A stretch of DNA of 64,000 nucleotides from Rickettsiaceae bacterium (GCA_021323225.1 JAJTCH010000004.1:90553-154552); one strand, 5' to 3'. Positions 1 through 8,502 are shown, counted from the stretch's first letter. A program made the numbers and translations. Notes: generated by a model from the sequence alone, not told the origin.

Positions 1-13
1 CAGATTTATTTTT

Positions 14-1036
14 ATGAAAAAGAAAGAGAAACAAGATCAATTTAACCCTAAAAATGAGAGGATAAAATATCAATTTCGCATCCACACTAAAAGGGCCATA
101 AAGAAAGATGAAAAAACCATTATTGCCGAGTTACAATATCTTAGGGAATATGAGCTTTTTTCTTTTTTTGCCGATTTTGAAACTTACAACAGCACCAAAG
201 CCGATAAGTATATTAACTATCTTTTCGACCAAGATTATTCTCTTTCCTATATAAACGATGCCCTTAGAACTCTAAAAATTTTTCTGGTTTGGTTGGAAAG
301 GCAAAAAGGCTATAGGAGTAAGATTCAATATAACGACATCGATTATCTAAACATTACCAATAACCAAAGAAGAGCATCTAAAGCCACCGAACATAAAAAA
401 TCATATAGCTTTGATCAGATAGTTAATACTATACGCCAAATGCCAGGCGAAACAATGATTGAGAGGAGAAATAAAGCAATAATTTCTGCCAATGCTCTTT
501 GCAGTTTGAGAATTTCTGAACTTAGAACAGTTAAGCTCAAAAATTTGATTGAGGAAGATGGTAAGTGTTTTATTCACATCAATCCTAAAGATATTGATTC
601 CAAAACCGCCAAAGCAAGATATGCCGATTGCATTGGCCTACCCCAAGATATTTTTGATAATGTTATTAATTGGAAAAACGAACTGGTAGCAAAATTTCAA
701 TTTGGCAGCAAAGACCCTTTATTTCCCAAAATTCCCAGCAATTTTAATCAATTTAATTTGCTTGAAAGCACCATAACCAAAGAGGAAATAAAATCTGGTT
801 CACAGATGAGAGATATTTTTAGAAATGCCTTTGAGAAAGCTGGATTGGAATATATCAACCCTCACAATTTCCGACATACCCGCGCCAGATTCGCAATGAA
901 ACAAAGCCCACAATATCTAAATGCAATTAGACAGTCTTTGGGACATAAAAACATTGATACAACTCTTAGTAGCTATGGAGAGCTTTCAATTGATGAGCAA
1001 CGAGAAGTGATTGCTGGGGTGAAAATTGGAATATGA
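14..1036 (+). CDS. Tyrosine recombinase / integrase (XerC/D-like)
   Basis: Cuts and rejoins DNA at short recombination sites through a covalent phosphotyrosine. The N-terminal half is a SAM-like, core-binding helical domain. The catalytic domain shows the family residues in order: Arg166 in 'SLRISEL', His284-x-x-Arg287 in 'HNFR', His311 in 'LGH' and the nucleophile Tyr321 in 'SSYGEL'. At 340 aa it has the usual family length and looks intact. It sits at the window edge and heads an accessory island full of broken genes, so it may have mobilised the island. It could instead be a Xer-like housekeeping paralogue. No attachment-site repeats could be identified because the left flank is missing. 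Confidence 0.88.
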   Translation: MKKKEKQDQFNPKNERIKYQFRIHTKRAIKKDEKTIIAELQYLREYELFSFFADFETYNSTKADKYINYLFDQDYSLSYINDALRTLKIFLVWLERQKGYRSKIQYNDIDYLNITNNQRRASKATEHKKSYSFDQIVNTIRQMPGETMIERRNKAIISANALCSLRISELRTVKLKNLIEEDGKCFIHINPKDIDSKTAKARYADCIGLPQDIFDNVINWKNELVAKFQFGSKDPLFPKIPSNFNQFNLLESTITKEEIKSGSQMRDIFRNAFEKAGLEYINPHNFRHTRARFAMKQSPQYLNAIRQSLGHKNIDTTLSSYGELSIDEQREVIAGVKIGI

Positions 1037-1070
1037 AGATTGGAATATAATTATTTGGCTTAAAACTTAA

Positions 1071-1514
1071 TTAAATTAAACCAATCTTTAAAACCTGGTC
1101 TTCAAATAAATAGTCAGAAAATTCAAAGTCATGAGTGCGTTTCTTAGAGGTCGTTTTTTGCGTATATAGATAAATATGTAAAACATTGCTAGAAGATTTT
1201 TGCTGAGCAAGGCCGCTAATTTGCTCTAATGTCATCAACCATATTCTCTCACTTTCCAAATCAACCAGTGCAACCAAATCTGCCGGTGAGTCTGCTCTTA
1301 AATACCAATCAAGGGCTAATTTGCCTTTGCCACCACCTTTCTTTGGTTGTAAATTAGTTTTGACTTGAATGGTGAAAGACTTTTTGGATTTTGCAGAATA
1401 TGCAACTAAATCAATACCGCTATCCGTTGTTAATTGTGCGGATTCGATACCTTTTAATAACAATTTATATTGAACTAAAAGTTCTCCAGCCTTACCAATT
1501 TGGGTTGTCAGCAT
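1071..1514 (-). CDS. PD-(D/E)XK nuclease-like protein
   Basis: Small 147-aa protein resembling the PD-(D/E)XK fold seen in intron-associated and archaeal-type endonuclease domains. The visible signature is 'GIDLVAYS', a strand, then 'FTIQVKTN', which gives the D...QxK metal-binding layout of the family. A conserved 'GKAGELLVQYKLLLKG' helix precedes it. I chose the ATG at 1514 because GGAG lies 7 nt upstream; a TTG 15 nt further up also opens the frame. The DNA substrate is unknown. It ends 35 bp from the convergent integrase gene, which fits a mobile island. The family call is moderately sure; nuclease activity is inferred. Confidence 0.6.
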   Translation of the reverse strand: MLTTQIGKAGELLVQYKLLLKGIESAQLTTDSGIDLVAYSAKSKKSFTIQVKTNLQPKKGGGKGKLALDWYLRADSPADLVALVDLESERIWLMTLEQISGLAQQKSSSNVLHIYLYTQKTTSKKRTHDFEFSDYLFEDQVLKIGLI

Positions 1515-1622
1515 TTTTAATCTCCACAAATGAATAAAGTAAAAATTGGCCGGAGAATAAAGATTTAGTCCATAATTAACAATTCAATAAACCTCATCAC
1601 CACATCTTCGTGGATGATGTGG

Positions 1623-2288
1623 TTATTTAAAACTCAAACAAAATTCAACACCCTCGCCTTCTTTAGATTCGCAAGAAATATCCCCACCAAAAGCCTGCAT
1701 TACTCTTTTACAAAACGGCAATCCCAACCCAGCGCCACCTTTTTTATTAGAGGTAAAGAAACTATCAAAAATAAACTCTAATTTATCCGCAGGAATACCA
1801 ATCCCGTCATCTTTGAAATAAAGACATTTTTTATCACTATCCAACCAAATATTAATCTTAGCTTTGTAATAAATTGAGTTTTTAATCAGGTTAAACAAAA
1901 CAAAAATCATCAAAGTTTCATCACCTTTAAAAGTAAAATCATTTCTCAAATCAATATTAACTAAAGCCTTTTCCTTGCTGCTTTCAAAGGCATATTCCTT
2001 AACTGCCAAATTGACCACATTCACAATTGATAGATCAACAAAATTGGCCGTGTTAATTTCTTCATCTTTAATGTTTTGCAAGATTATATCGATAATTGAT
2101 AACCCCCGAGAGGAGGAAGCAGATACCATATCCAAATATTCCATCGCCTCATTTAAGCAATTTCTAATGATGTAACAGCCATTCTTAACTGAGCCCAAAG
2201 GATTTCTCATTTCGTGAGCTATTGAAGAAGCGAGGCTTTTGAGATTTTTTATCTGATCTAAATTTGAATTGAGGTTTTGGTTTGTCAT
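1623..2288 (-). CDS. Orphan cytosolic sensor histidine kinase
   Basis: 221-aa histidine kinase made only of the transmitter core. The H-box 'SIAHEMRNPLG' carries phospho-acceptor His25, the N-box is 'LFNLIKNSIYY', and the G boxes are 'DDGIGIPADK' and 'GGAGLGLPF'. There are no membrane segments, no PAS domain and no receiver domain, and no response regulator lies next to it. It therefore must sense something in the cytoplasm or be driven by a partner protein. The H-box type resembles kinases with a CqsS/LqsS-like core. A weak hairpin (stem CCACATC/GATGTGG, 1600-1622) lies at its 3' end and may terminate transcription. The kinase call is firm; the role is unknown. Confidence 0.85.
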   Translation of the reverse strand: MTNQNLNSNLDQIKNLKSLASSIAHEMRNPLGSVKNGCYIIRNCLNEAMEYLDMVSASSSRGLSIIDIILQNIKDEEINTANFVDLSIVNVVNLAVKEYAFESSKEKALVNIDLRNDFTFKGDETLMIFVLFNLIKNSIYYKAKINIWLDSDKKCLYFKDDGIGIPADKLEFIFDSFFTSNKKGGAGLGLPFCKRVMQAFGGDISCESKEGEGVEFCLSFK

Positions 2289-2367
2289 AGTTAGGATGAA
2301 TTAAAAATTGTATAAATACTGAATTTATAACTAAATAAAGTCGCTATTTAGTTATGCTAAATTAATT

Positions 2368-2393
2368 ACAGGCAGCAAAAGCGGTTTGCCTGT
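2368..2393. repeat. Inverted repeat upstream of the XRE gene
   Basis: ACAGGCA and TGCCTGT form a perfect 7-bp inverted repeat around a 12-nt centre. It lies between the divergent kinase and XRE genes, about 80 bp before the XRE start. It could be an operator for the XRE protein or a transcript hairpin. Only the symmetry is seen. Confidence 0.35.
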
Positions 2394-2472
2394 TTGCGGC
2401 TAAAAAAATTAAATGTCTTACCTTTAATGGGTAATCTTACTTAAAATATATCATATTACATAAATAATAACA

Positions 2473-2736
2473 ATGTCAACTAGTAAAATTGAGAACACTA
2501 TTACTCCCAAGCAATGCAAAGCTGCCCGAGCTTTTCTAGGTTGGTCACAACAAGATTTAGCTGATAAAGTTAGAGTTGTTCAAAAAACGATTACTGATTT
2601 TGAGAGAGAAATTAGAACCCCGCAGAGAAGAATTGCGGAAGATATAAAGACAATTTTTGTTGAGGCGGGAATAAAATTTGAAAATGATGATGAAGGACAA
2701 GGAGCTAAGTTGTTGAAAGAGTTTGATGATAAGTAG
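2473..2736 (+). CDS. Small XRE-family transcriptional regulator
   Basis: 87-aa DNA-binding protein with one Cro/C1-type helix-turn-helix. The pattern 'KAARAFLGWSQQDLADK' followed by 'VVQKTITDFE' is the classic first helix, turn and recognition helix. The tail 'AGIKFENDDEGQGAKLL' is the typical ending of a common alphaproteobacterial subfamily. It probably binds an operator in its own upstream region; the inverted repeat at 2368-2393 is a candidate. The target genes are unknown. It sits at the start of an accessory island and may control it. Confidence 0.85.
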   Translation: MSTSKIENTITPKQCKAARAFLGWSQQDLADKVRVVQKTITDFEREIRTPQRRIAEDIKTIFVEAGIKFENDDEGQGAKLLKEFDDK

Positions 2737-2863
2737 TTTTATGCCTAATGAAATAACTCGATTTTTTTGATTACCTAGGCTAGTCGGTATTTGTGATGAT
2801 AATCCCTTGGTGGTCAACTCATTTAGTTTATTTAGTAAATTCAAAAATTAATCCTTTATTTAT

Positions 2864-3696
2864 ATGCAAAATTTAGAACAAAAAATTCTTGAAGAAGTAA
2901 AAAATCAAAGCCAGATTTAAACTTAATCAGAGAACTACTAAAAGACAAAATACCAGGTACAGCATCAAATTATAGATTTTATGATAGACTTCCTTGCTAT
3001 GCCAAGAACCTTGAAACAATAAATCTTTTAAAAGAATTGGGATGGGAGCCAAACCTCACACTTCAAAGCATATTAGCTATTCTACTAGAAACAAAATGTG
3101 ACAAATTAGCAGAGGAAATAGATAAAGATGAACTTAATTTTTATGCAATAAATTCCTGCGGTGAAAATATATTGTTTGAACTCGCCCGTATAAATGATGA
3201 TTGGGATGATGGTATAGAAAAATTTAGACTATTACTTTCCAGCAATAAATTTGATGTCAATCAAAAGAATCATGTTGGCTATACAGTTCTACATCAAGCC
3301 GTTTCATTTGGATCAAAGGAAATTATAAAAATTTTAATTGAACACGGAGCCGATATTAATTCTCAAACAAAAAATGGAGAGACTCCATTGATGTTAGGGC
3401 TTGAAATTGATGAGCACTCTTGGGATACTGAATCGGAGGTTGAATTGGTGGAGTTGTTGTTAAGCTATAACCCTAAAATAGATTTAGAAAACGAATCTGG
3501 AGAAACCGCTTTCTGCATTGCTCTAGAAGGTACAATAGACTCTAGAACGATGCAAAAATATAAAGATGTTTTTGATACAATATCAAATCATCTAACAAAA
3601 AAATCTCCAGAAATTTTTAACAAGCTAGCAGCAAAACACTTTCTTAGTCTTTATGAAGACAAAATTGATGCAATTAAAGCATCGTATAGATACTAA
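2864..3696 (+). pseudogene. Ankyrin-repeat protein, frameshifted in a poly-A run
   Basis: An ankyrin-type repeat protein: 'GYTVLHQAVSFGSKEIIKIL' and 'NGETPLMLGLEI' are recognisable repeats, ending in a helical tail. A frame opens at ATG 2864 but stops after 18 codons. Adding one A to the A6 run at 2899-2904 joins it without further stops to the long frame that ends at 3696, and the joined protein reads smoothly through 'PDLNLIRELLKDKIPG'. Without that base, translation would need the TTG at 3037 and would give 219 aa. The cause may be a real mutation, transcriptional slippage or a sequencing error. Ankyrin proteins bind other proteins and are often effectors in host-associated bacteria; the partner is unknown. 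Confidence 0.65.
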
Positions 3697-3737
3697 TAAC
3701 GATTATACGGTTTTTGAAATTGAACTAAAAACTAAAA

Positions 3738-4913
3738 ATGAATGATAAACTTTCCCATCTAAGCACTGATGAGGTAGAGCAATTAATGAATGAATATTAT
3801 CATCAAGGTAAGGGCGCAACGGAACTAATCACAAAATATAGAATAAATGCCAGTCCAGGCAGTTTAGTCGGATTATTTCCTAACCTGATAAATTCCAATC
3901 TGTTTTGTCCATATTGCAAAAATACCAATATGGAAACTAAAAGACTTAGCAAATCAGCGCTGAAATATAGCACACAAAAACCCTTCTGCCCAAATTGCAA
4001 ACATTCTTTAGAAAACGGCTGCTATTGCATCAACTGTAAACAGATAAGAGAATCAGAAAAGCTTAGGGTAGAAAAAATAAAGCGTAGAGCTATAGAAGAA
4101 ATGGCTGACAATGAAAAAATTTGTGAAGTTGAAATTGACGATCTAACACCCAAAGAAATCTTGCTACTACTTAGTTTAGTCAGACATTCTTTATCTGAAG
4201 ACCTTTGTTTTGTAAGACCTTTTATCACAAAACCCTTCCCATTAACTCCATATTTTGATTTTACTCGCGAGGAAGTTTCCTCGCTTCATAGAAGGGGTTT
4301 TATTGCTATCAGCGGTCTCAGCTCTCTTGAATCTTGTACCTTCAATGAAGAAATGACCAGAGTTAAAGGATATTATCCTGATAAGGTGGTGTGGGAATTT
4401 TTACCAGGAATGGATTCTGAGGAGAAAAAATATTATATAAAAAGCCTAGAAGAACTAGCAGAAAACGAGAATGGAATGTCTCGTTGGGGAGATGAAATAC
4501 CAATACTATGGAGACTAATTAACAAATATGAAGCCATAGAGTACTTTTTGTACCAACTTGGTTTAAGAGGATTTGCTCCAAAAATTGGGGACAAAACCCA
4601 TACGGTTATTGAAAATTTACTTGAACACCACTCCATAGGACAAATATTTAATCTAATTTGGCAAGCAGCAAAAGATGTGGTTGATTATGCCCAGAGAAAT
4701 AAAACTATTAAGCCTATCGCAGCAAACATGTTTATTGGCTCTCTGCAGAATAGATCAGATAGGGCTGTGGCAAACAAATGGCAAATCAAATGCTCTAGAA
4801 GAGATTTTGATTGTCCTCAAAGTGCAATGAGCTCTACTTTTTTTGATGTGATATTAGGAATTGGGGAGAGCGCCATTGAGAGGAAACCGCCCGAAAAAAT
4901 TAATGCTGAATAA
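3738..4913 (+). CDS. Hypothetical protein with N-terminal zinc-ribbon cysteines
   Basis: 391-aa protein I do not recognise. Residues 57-100 hold paired cysteines typical of zinc ribbons: C57-P-Y-C60, C84-P-N-C87 and C95-x-C97-x-x-C100. They are followed by a charged helix and then a mixed alpha/beta region with no catalytic motif I know. The 'SLSEDLCFV' and 'FDFTREEVSSLHRRGFI' stretches look like a winged-helix or helical segment. It lies 42 bp after the ankyrin gene and just ahead of the restriction-modification remnant, so it may be a defence-island passenger. A nucleic-acid-binding role is inference from the zinc ribbons only. Confidence 0.6.
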   Translation: MNDKLSHLSTDEVEQLMNEYYHQGKGATELITKYRINASPGSLVGLFPNLINSNLFCPYCKNTNMETKRLSKSALKYSTQKPFCPNCKHSLENGCYCINCKQIRESEKLRVEKIKRRAIEEMADNEKICEVEIDDLTPKEILLLLSLVRHSLSEDLCFVRPFITKPFPLTPYFDFTREEVSSLHRRGFIAISGLSSLESCTFNEEMTRVKGYYPDKVVWEFLPGMDSEEKKYYIKSLEELAENENGMSRWGDEIPILWRLINKYEAIEYFLYQLGLRGFAPKIGDKTHTVIENLLEHHSIGQIFNLIWQAAKDVVDYAQRNKTIKPIAANMFIGSLQNRSDRAVANKWQIKCSRRDFDCPQSAMSSTFFDVILGIGESAIERKPPEKINAE

Positions 4914-4962
4914 AGTAGTGAGGCTTAAAAACACTCAAAGCAATTAATTCAAACCACTAAAA

Positions 4963-5525
4963 ATGCCAAAAACCAACCAAGAAACACGGGAGAACCCCCA
5001 AATCCTAATCTACCAAAGCGAAGATGGTAAAATAAAGTTTAATGTTGAATTGCAGCAAGAAACTGTTTGGCTTAATCAAGAACAAATGGCGCTTTTATTT
5101 GGTAAGACTCAAAGCATAATAGAGCATATTCAAAATATTTTTAATAAGGTAAGCTTGACGAAAATGTGGTATGTCGAGATTTCCGACACGCTACTTCAGA
5201 CGTTGCAATTAAAGGAAAAATGCAAGAAATTGATTCAAATATTATGATCTTGGTGTTGTAATTTCTGTTGTCTATCACGTTAAATCAAAACAAGGTACTT
5301 CTATTTAGAATTTGGACAACAAATAAGCTTAAAGAATACATCATCAAAGGCTTTATTTTAAACGACGAAAGGTTTAAAGATGGCAAATCAATTAATTGCT
5401 TTGATGAATTAAAAAAAGCTAGAAACAACTACCAACAAAAACTAGCAAACCCAGAAGAGCTAAAAAAATCAATTATACAAAAAATCTTCAATGGTGAGTT
5501 GCAAATGAAAAAATTATCGGCATGA
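4963..5525 (+). pseudogene. Broken RhuM-family gene fused to an HsdS-like tail
   Basis: The first frame (4963-5247) begins as a RhuM (virulence/KilA-like) protein with 'ETVWLNQEQMALLFGK' and 'IIEHIQNIF'. Around 5150 the RhuM signature continues in another frame as 'LDENVVCRDFRHATSD'. Near 5245 it shifts again to 'YDLGVVISVVYHVKSKQG', and near 5305 to the frame holding 'FRIWTTNKLKEYIIKGF'. After about 5400 the sequence no longer follows RhuM but ends like the C-terminal coiled coil of a type I specificity subunit ('NYQQKLANPEELKKSI', 'FNGEL'). So this is a multiply frameshifted fusion of two genes that normally sit together in type I restriction loci. It cannot make a functional protein as read. 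Confidence 0.75.
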
Positions 5526-6967
5526 ATGATCAAAAGTTAAAAGATTTATTAAATGAATTGGTAAAACAGTCCTCAGAAAATGAATGGATTGAATTTAAAA
5601 AAGACTTTCATTCTTTTGAAGAAATTGGAAAAAATATTTCCGCTCTTGCTAATGGGGCTTGTTTAAACAATCAACCTTTCGCTTATTTGGTTTTTGGAGT
5701 TGAAGATGGAACCCATAAAATTACCGGCACTACTTTCAAACCACAAACCCATAAAAAAGGTAATGAAATTTTAGAAAGTTGGCTAGCAACAAGGCTGCAT
5801 CCTAAGACTGATTTTAAAATATATGAATTTGATTTTGACCAAAATCTTCATATTGCAATTTTTAAGATTCCAGCCGCCAGAAATTGCCCCATTACCTTCT
5901 TAAAGATTGCATATATTAGAGTTGGGAGCGTTACTAGAGAACTTCATGATTTTCCAGATAAGGCAGAAAAAATATGGAAACAAAATAATAAACCAATTGA
6001 AAAGGAAATTGTCAAAGATGGCTTGGATATTTCTGATGTTATAAGATTATTAAGCACTGAAACATATTTTGATTTAATGAAATTGCCCTACCCTTCAACG
6101 CAACAGGGAATAATAGATAAATTGGTTGAGGAAAATTTGGTTATTAAAAGCGAGGGCTATTCAATCACTAAATTAGGAGCTATTTTATTTGCAAAAAATC
6201 TAAGAGATTTTGAAGGGTTGGATAGAAAATCTGTCAGAGTGATTGTTTATAAGGGCAAAAATAAGGTAGAGACCATAAGGGAACAAATAGGATCAAAAGG
6301 ATATGCAATTGGCTTTACCGGCTTAGTTGATTGGGTAAATGGACAACTTCCAGCAAATGAGGAAATAGGAAAAGTTTTAAGGAAAGATGCCAGGATGTAT
6401 CCTGAAATTGCTATCAGAGAATTGATTGCTAATTCTTTAATTCATCAAGATTTAACCGAAAAAGGCTTTCCAATGATAGAAATATTCTCTGACAGAATAG
6501 AAATTTCTAACTCTGGAATTCCTCTGGTTGTGCCAGAAAGATTTATTGATGGTTATTTATCAAGGAATGAGAAATTAGCGGACTTAATGAGAAGAATGGG
6601 GTTTTGTGAAGAAAAAGGAAGTGGATTAGATAAGGTTATTTTTTACAATGAGCTTTATCAACTACCACCTATCGATGTAATTGTAACAGAGAACAGAACC
6701 AGAGTTTCAATTTTCAGCTATAAAACGCTTAATGAATTAGATAAAAAAGAAAGAATAAGGGCTTGTTACCAGCATGCTTGCTTAAAATATGTGTCTAATG
6801 AAAAAATGACCAATCAATCTCTAAGAGAAAGATTTAAAATCGAAGATCAAAATTCAGCTATTGCATCAAGAATTATTAGGGATTCTCTAGAGGGCAAAGT
6901 AATCAAAGAAGATGACCCAGAGAGTAAATCAAGAAAATATGCAAGCTATTTACCGTATTGGGCATAA
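5522..6967 (+). CDS. AlbA_2 / Schlafen-like ATP-binding protein (COG2865 type)
   Basis: 481-aa protein with an N-terminal AlbA_2 domain ('NEWIEFKKDFHSFEEIGKNI', 'AYLVFGVEDGT') and a GHKL-like ATPase domain ('EIAIRELIANSLIHQD', 'IEIFSDRIEISNSG', 'GSGLDKVI'). The C-terminal quarter looks like a winged helix. The family is annotated as putative transcriptional regulators or helicase-related proteins and is often found inside type I restriction-modification operons. Its ATG overlaps the stop of the preceding HsdS-like tail (ATGA), as expected for an hsdS-AlbA_2 operon. Unlike its neighbours it is intact. The biochemical role is not established. Confidence 0.8.
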   Translation: MNDQKLKDLLNELVKQSSENEWIEFKKDFHSFEEIGKNISALANGACLNNQPFAYLVFGVEDGTHKITGTTFKPQTHKKGNEILESWLATRLHPKTDFKIYEFDFDQNLHIAIFKIPAARNCPITFLKIAYIRVGSVTRELHDFPDKAEKIWKQNNKPIEKEIVKDGLDISDVIRLLSTETYFDLMKLPYPSTQQGIIDKLVEENLVIKSEGYSITKLGAILFAKNLRDFEGLDRKSVRVIVYKGKNKVETIREQIGSKGYAIGFTGLVDWVNGQLPANEEIGKVLRKDARMYPEIAIRELIANSLIHQDLTEKGFPMIEIFSDRIEISNSGIPLVVPERFIDGYLSRNEKLADLMRRMGFCEEKGSGLDKVIFYNELYQLPPIDVIVTENRTRVSIFSYKTLNELDKKERIRACYQHACLKYVSNEKMTNQSLRERFKIEDQNSAIASRIIRDSLEGKVIKEDDPESKSRKYASYLPYWA

Positions 6968-6981
6968 TTTTTGTAATGACT

Positions 6982-7070
6982 TTATTTGACGGTTATTTGA
7001 TAAATATATCAATTTTGCATCTAAAGCTAGAGATTGGAAGGCTCTCTTATTTGATGGTTATTTGATAAAT
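6982..7070. repeat. Pair of 24-nt direct repeats
   Basis: Two copies of TTATTTGAYGGTTATTTGAT plus AAAT (6982-7005 and 7047-7070) differ at one base and are separated by 41 bp. Each copy itself contains TTATTTGA twice. They lie directly between the AlbA_2 stop and the HsdR-like remnant, at a likely deletion junction. Confidence 0.6.
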
Positions 7071-7121
7071 GAATAAAAATTCCTATAAATGAAGCAGAAA
7101 CTAGGGTAGAATAATTGACCC
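7069..7121 (+). pseudogene. Remnant of an HsdR-like N-terminus
   Basis: A short decayed coding stretch. After one shift in an A-run the reading gives 'KIPINEAETRVE', and one missing T later it continues as 'LIDP'. 'NEAETRxELIDP' is the usual opening of one class of type I restriction HsdR subunits. Nothing further downstream matches HsdR, so the bulk of the gene was deleted. Its position right after the AlbA_2 gene is the expected place for hsdR. The identification rests on about 16 residues. Confidence 0.45.
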
Positions 7122-7248
7122 AAGAGGGAATGTGCCTGGGGAATTACAGAAAGATCTAAAATGTTTAGTAAAAAAGATGTTTGCAAAATTATTGAGGGGT
7201 ATAAGTGGGGGTATATTTACTTTGCCACATCTTAGACACTAAGTAAAT

Positions 7249-7290
7249 ACAAGGCTTTGAGGCATATGGTGTTAATCCCTCCCAAGAGCC
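7249..7290. repeat. Dispersed 42-nt repeat, copy 1
   Basis: Matches 36 of 42 positions with 11017-11058, sharing ACAAGGCTTT and AATCCCTC/GATCCCTC followed by AAGAGCC. The copies have the same orientation and lie 3.77 kb apart. Both sit in non-coding DNA beside degenerate sequence. No function is evident. Confidence 0.6.
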
Positions 7291-7337
7291 ACATCCTTTC
7301 AGGCCTAGAACCACAAGGCTCCAGACCATTTTTACAT

Positions 7338-7752
7338 TTATAGGGTGCGGTGGATTCGAGCTTTCTCTGTTTTTGCCTTACGCAGTGCCTCATAATCAAT
7401 AAAATCAACAACTCTTAGAAATTTCACACCAGTTTTGGAGTATCGGGATTTAACACCTTTTCTTTCCTCTAAAATTCTCCTTGGTATCACACCAACTTCA
7501 AAATCTCACCTTCCTTCATTTTCTTTATCCAGCTTTCTTCGTGCTAGAATTTTTTTAGCATAAGATTCATGACTTTCCGGAGCTACCACGTGGCCTCTTC
7601 AAACTGCTTTAACTCATCGATAAATCTTAAGAATTTTTTCTGGATGCGGCTTTCATTTACTTGCTGCCTGTGGGATTTTATGTAATCAATTAAACCAACT
7701 TTGCCGCCCTTAATCGCATCATTTTTTGCCTGACCTAGAAGTGCTGGATATC
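7338..7752 (-). pseudogene. Decayed coding region, family not recognised
   Basis: Reading the minus strand gives two protein-like stretches: 'GYPALLGQAKNDAIKGGKVG' continuing to 'LKQFEEATW' and a stop, then, after a shift, 'PESHESYAKKILARRKLDKE', a TGA, and 'VIPRRILEERKGVKSRYSKT' continuing to 'EKARIHRTL' and a stop at 7338. The composition and lack of stops over long segments show former coding sequence. I do not recognise the family. It follows directly on the DUF3592 gene's stop. Confidence 0.5.
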
Positions 7753-7754
7753 CA

Positions 7755-8141
7755 CTAAATAGCCGCTACAAATATGAACGCGCTTAGCCCAATTAATGTC
7801 TCAATTACTGAATTAAAAATCCAAAATGGTTCATCAACTTTTGCTTTTTGTGGATTATTTTTGGGATAAAAAATTTTTATCCTTTTATTGTCTAAGTTTA
7901 ATCCACTACCCAGACTAATAGTTCTGGTTAGGATTATTTCTTTATCAGTTGTATCATAAAATCTGATTTTAACCGTACTCAGGCCTCCTCTGCGTCCGTT
8001 TCCTACTTTAAAATCTATTATCTCACCGGTAGTTTTGATAGCGTTTTCATAAGCCATTTTTTCCTTTATAAAAACTCCTGTTACAATGATGGTCGCAAGC
8101 AGGATTAAAGCTGTTATCACCGATTTTGATTTTTTATTCAT
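7755..8141 (-). CDS. DUF3592-family membrane protein
   Basis: 128-aa protein with a membrane segment near residues 8-26, a soluble beta-rich middle and a second hydrophobic segment near 108-127. The middle carries the family pattern 'TTGEIIDFKVG', 'STVKIRFYDTTDKE' and 'IKIFYPKNNPQKAKV', where the last motif normally precedes the closing helix. The function of DUF3592 proteins is unknown. It stands alone, with decayed sequence downstream. Confidence 0.75.
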   Translation of the reverse strand: MNKKSKSVITALILLATIIVTGVFIKEKMAYENAIKTTGEIIDFKVGNGRRGGLSTVKIRFYDTTDKEIILTRTISLGSGLNLDNKRIKIFYPKNNPQKAKVDEPFWIFNSVIETLIGLSAFIFVAAI

Positions 8142-8280
8142 ATGTCGCTTAATGTGTTGGGTGATTAATTAATGAACTTAAAGATTTTGAAGTACAGCAA
8201 TATTGCTTTTTGAATTAAAAATTTCCCTCATCATATTGTTAATTTCTAAGAAATTAGTTCTAAACTCATCAAGAGTGAGG

Positions 8281-8348
8281 AGCCATAATAAAACAGCCCC
8301 TCCCGGGGCTTTTTTATTATGGCTGTTTGGGAGGGAAAGAAGAACCCT
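8281..8348 (+). repeat. RPE-like palindromic repeat with terminator-like hairpin, copy 1
   Basis: Arms 8281-8300 and 8305-8324 are reverse complements at 19 of 20 positions around a TCCC loop. The central AGCCCC/GGGGCT stem is followed by six Ts, so it can act as a rho-independent terminator. The flank GGGAAAGAAG-ACCCTC follows. A homologous element with the same order of parts lies at 14878-14942. A second small hairpin (GAACCC/GGGTTC, 8342-8358) adjoins it. Confidence 0.7.
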
Positions 8349-8370
8349 CGATGGGTTCGACAATCTTTGT

Positions 8371-8406
8371 AATTTTTCTTAGCGAATGAAATGAGTTTGG
8401 GAAAAT
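8371..8406 (+). repeat. Dispersed 36-nt repeat, copy 1
   Basis: AATTTTTCTTA followed by a purine and CGAA matches 12711-12746 at 28 of 36 positions. All eight differences are transitions. The copy lies 97 bp before the GNAT start. Confidence 0.5.
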
Positions 8407-8502
8407 CTTAAAGATTGCAAGAGAGCAAAGAGAATGTTATATCTCCCAATAAGTCATTTCACATCAGCATCATCTTGCGATCTAAATTACTCTCAAATTT
8501 AT

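Noticed and set aside
8178..8363. Open minus-strand frame of 61 codons
   Set aside because: Most of it is the palindromic repeat read in reverse; there is no ribosome binding site and no protein-like conservation.
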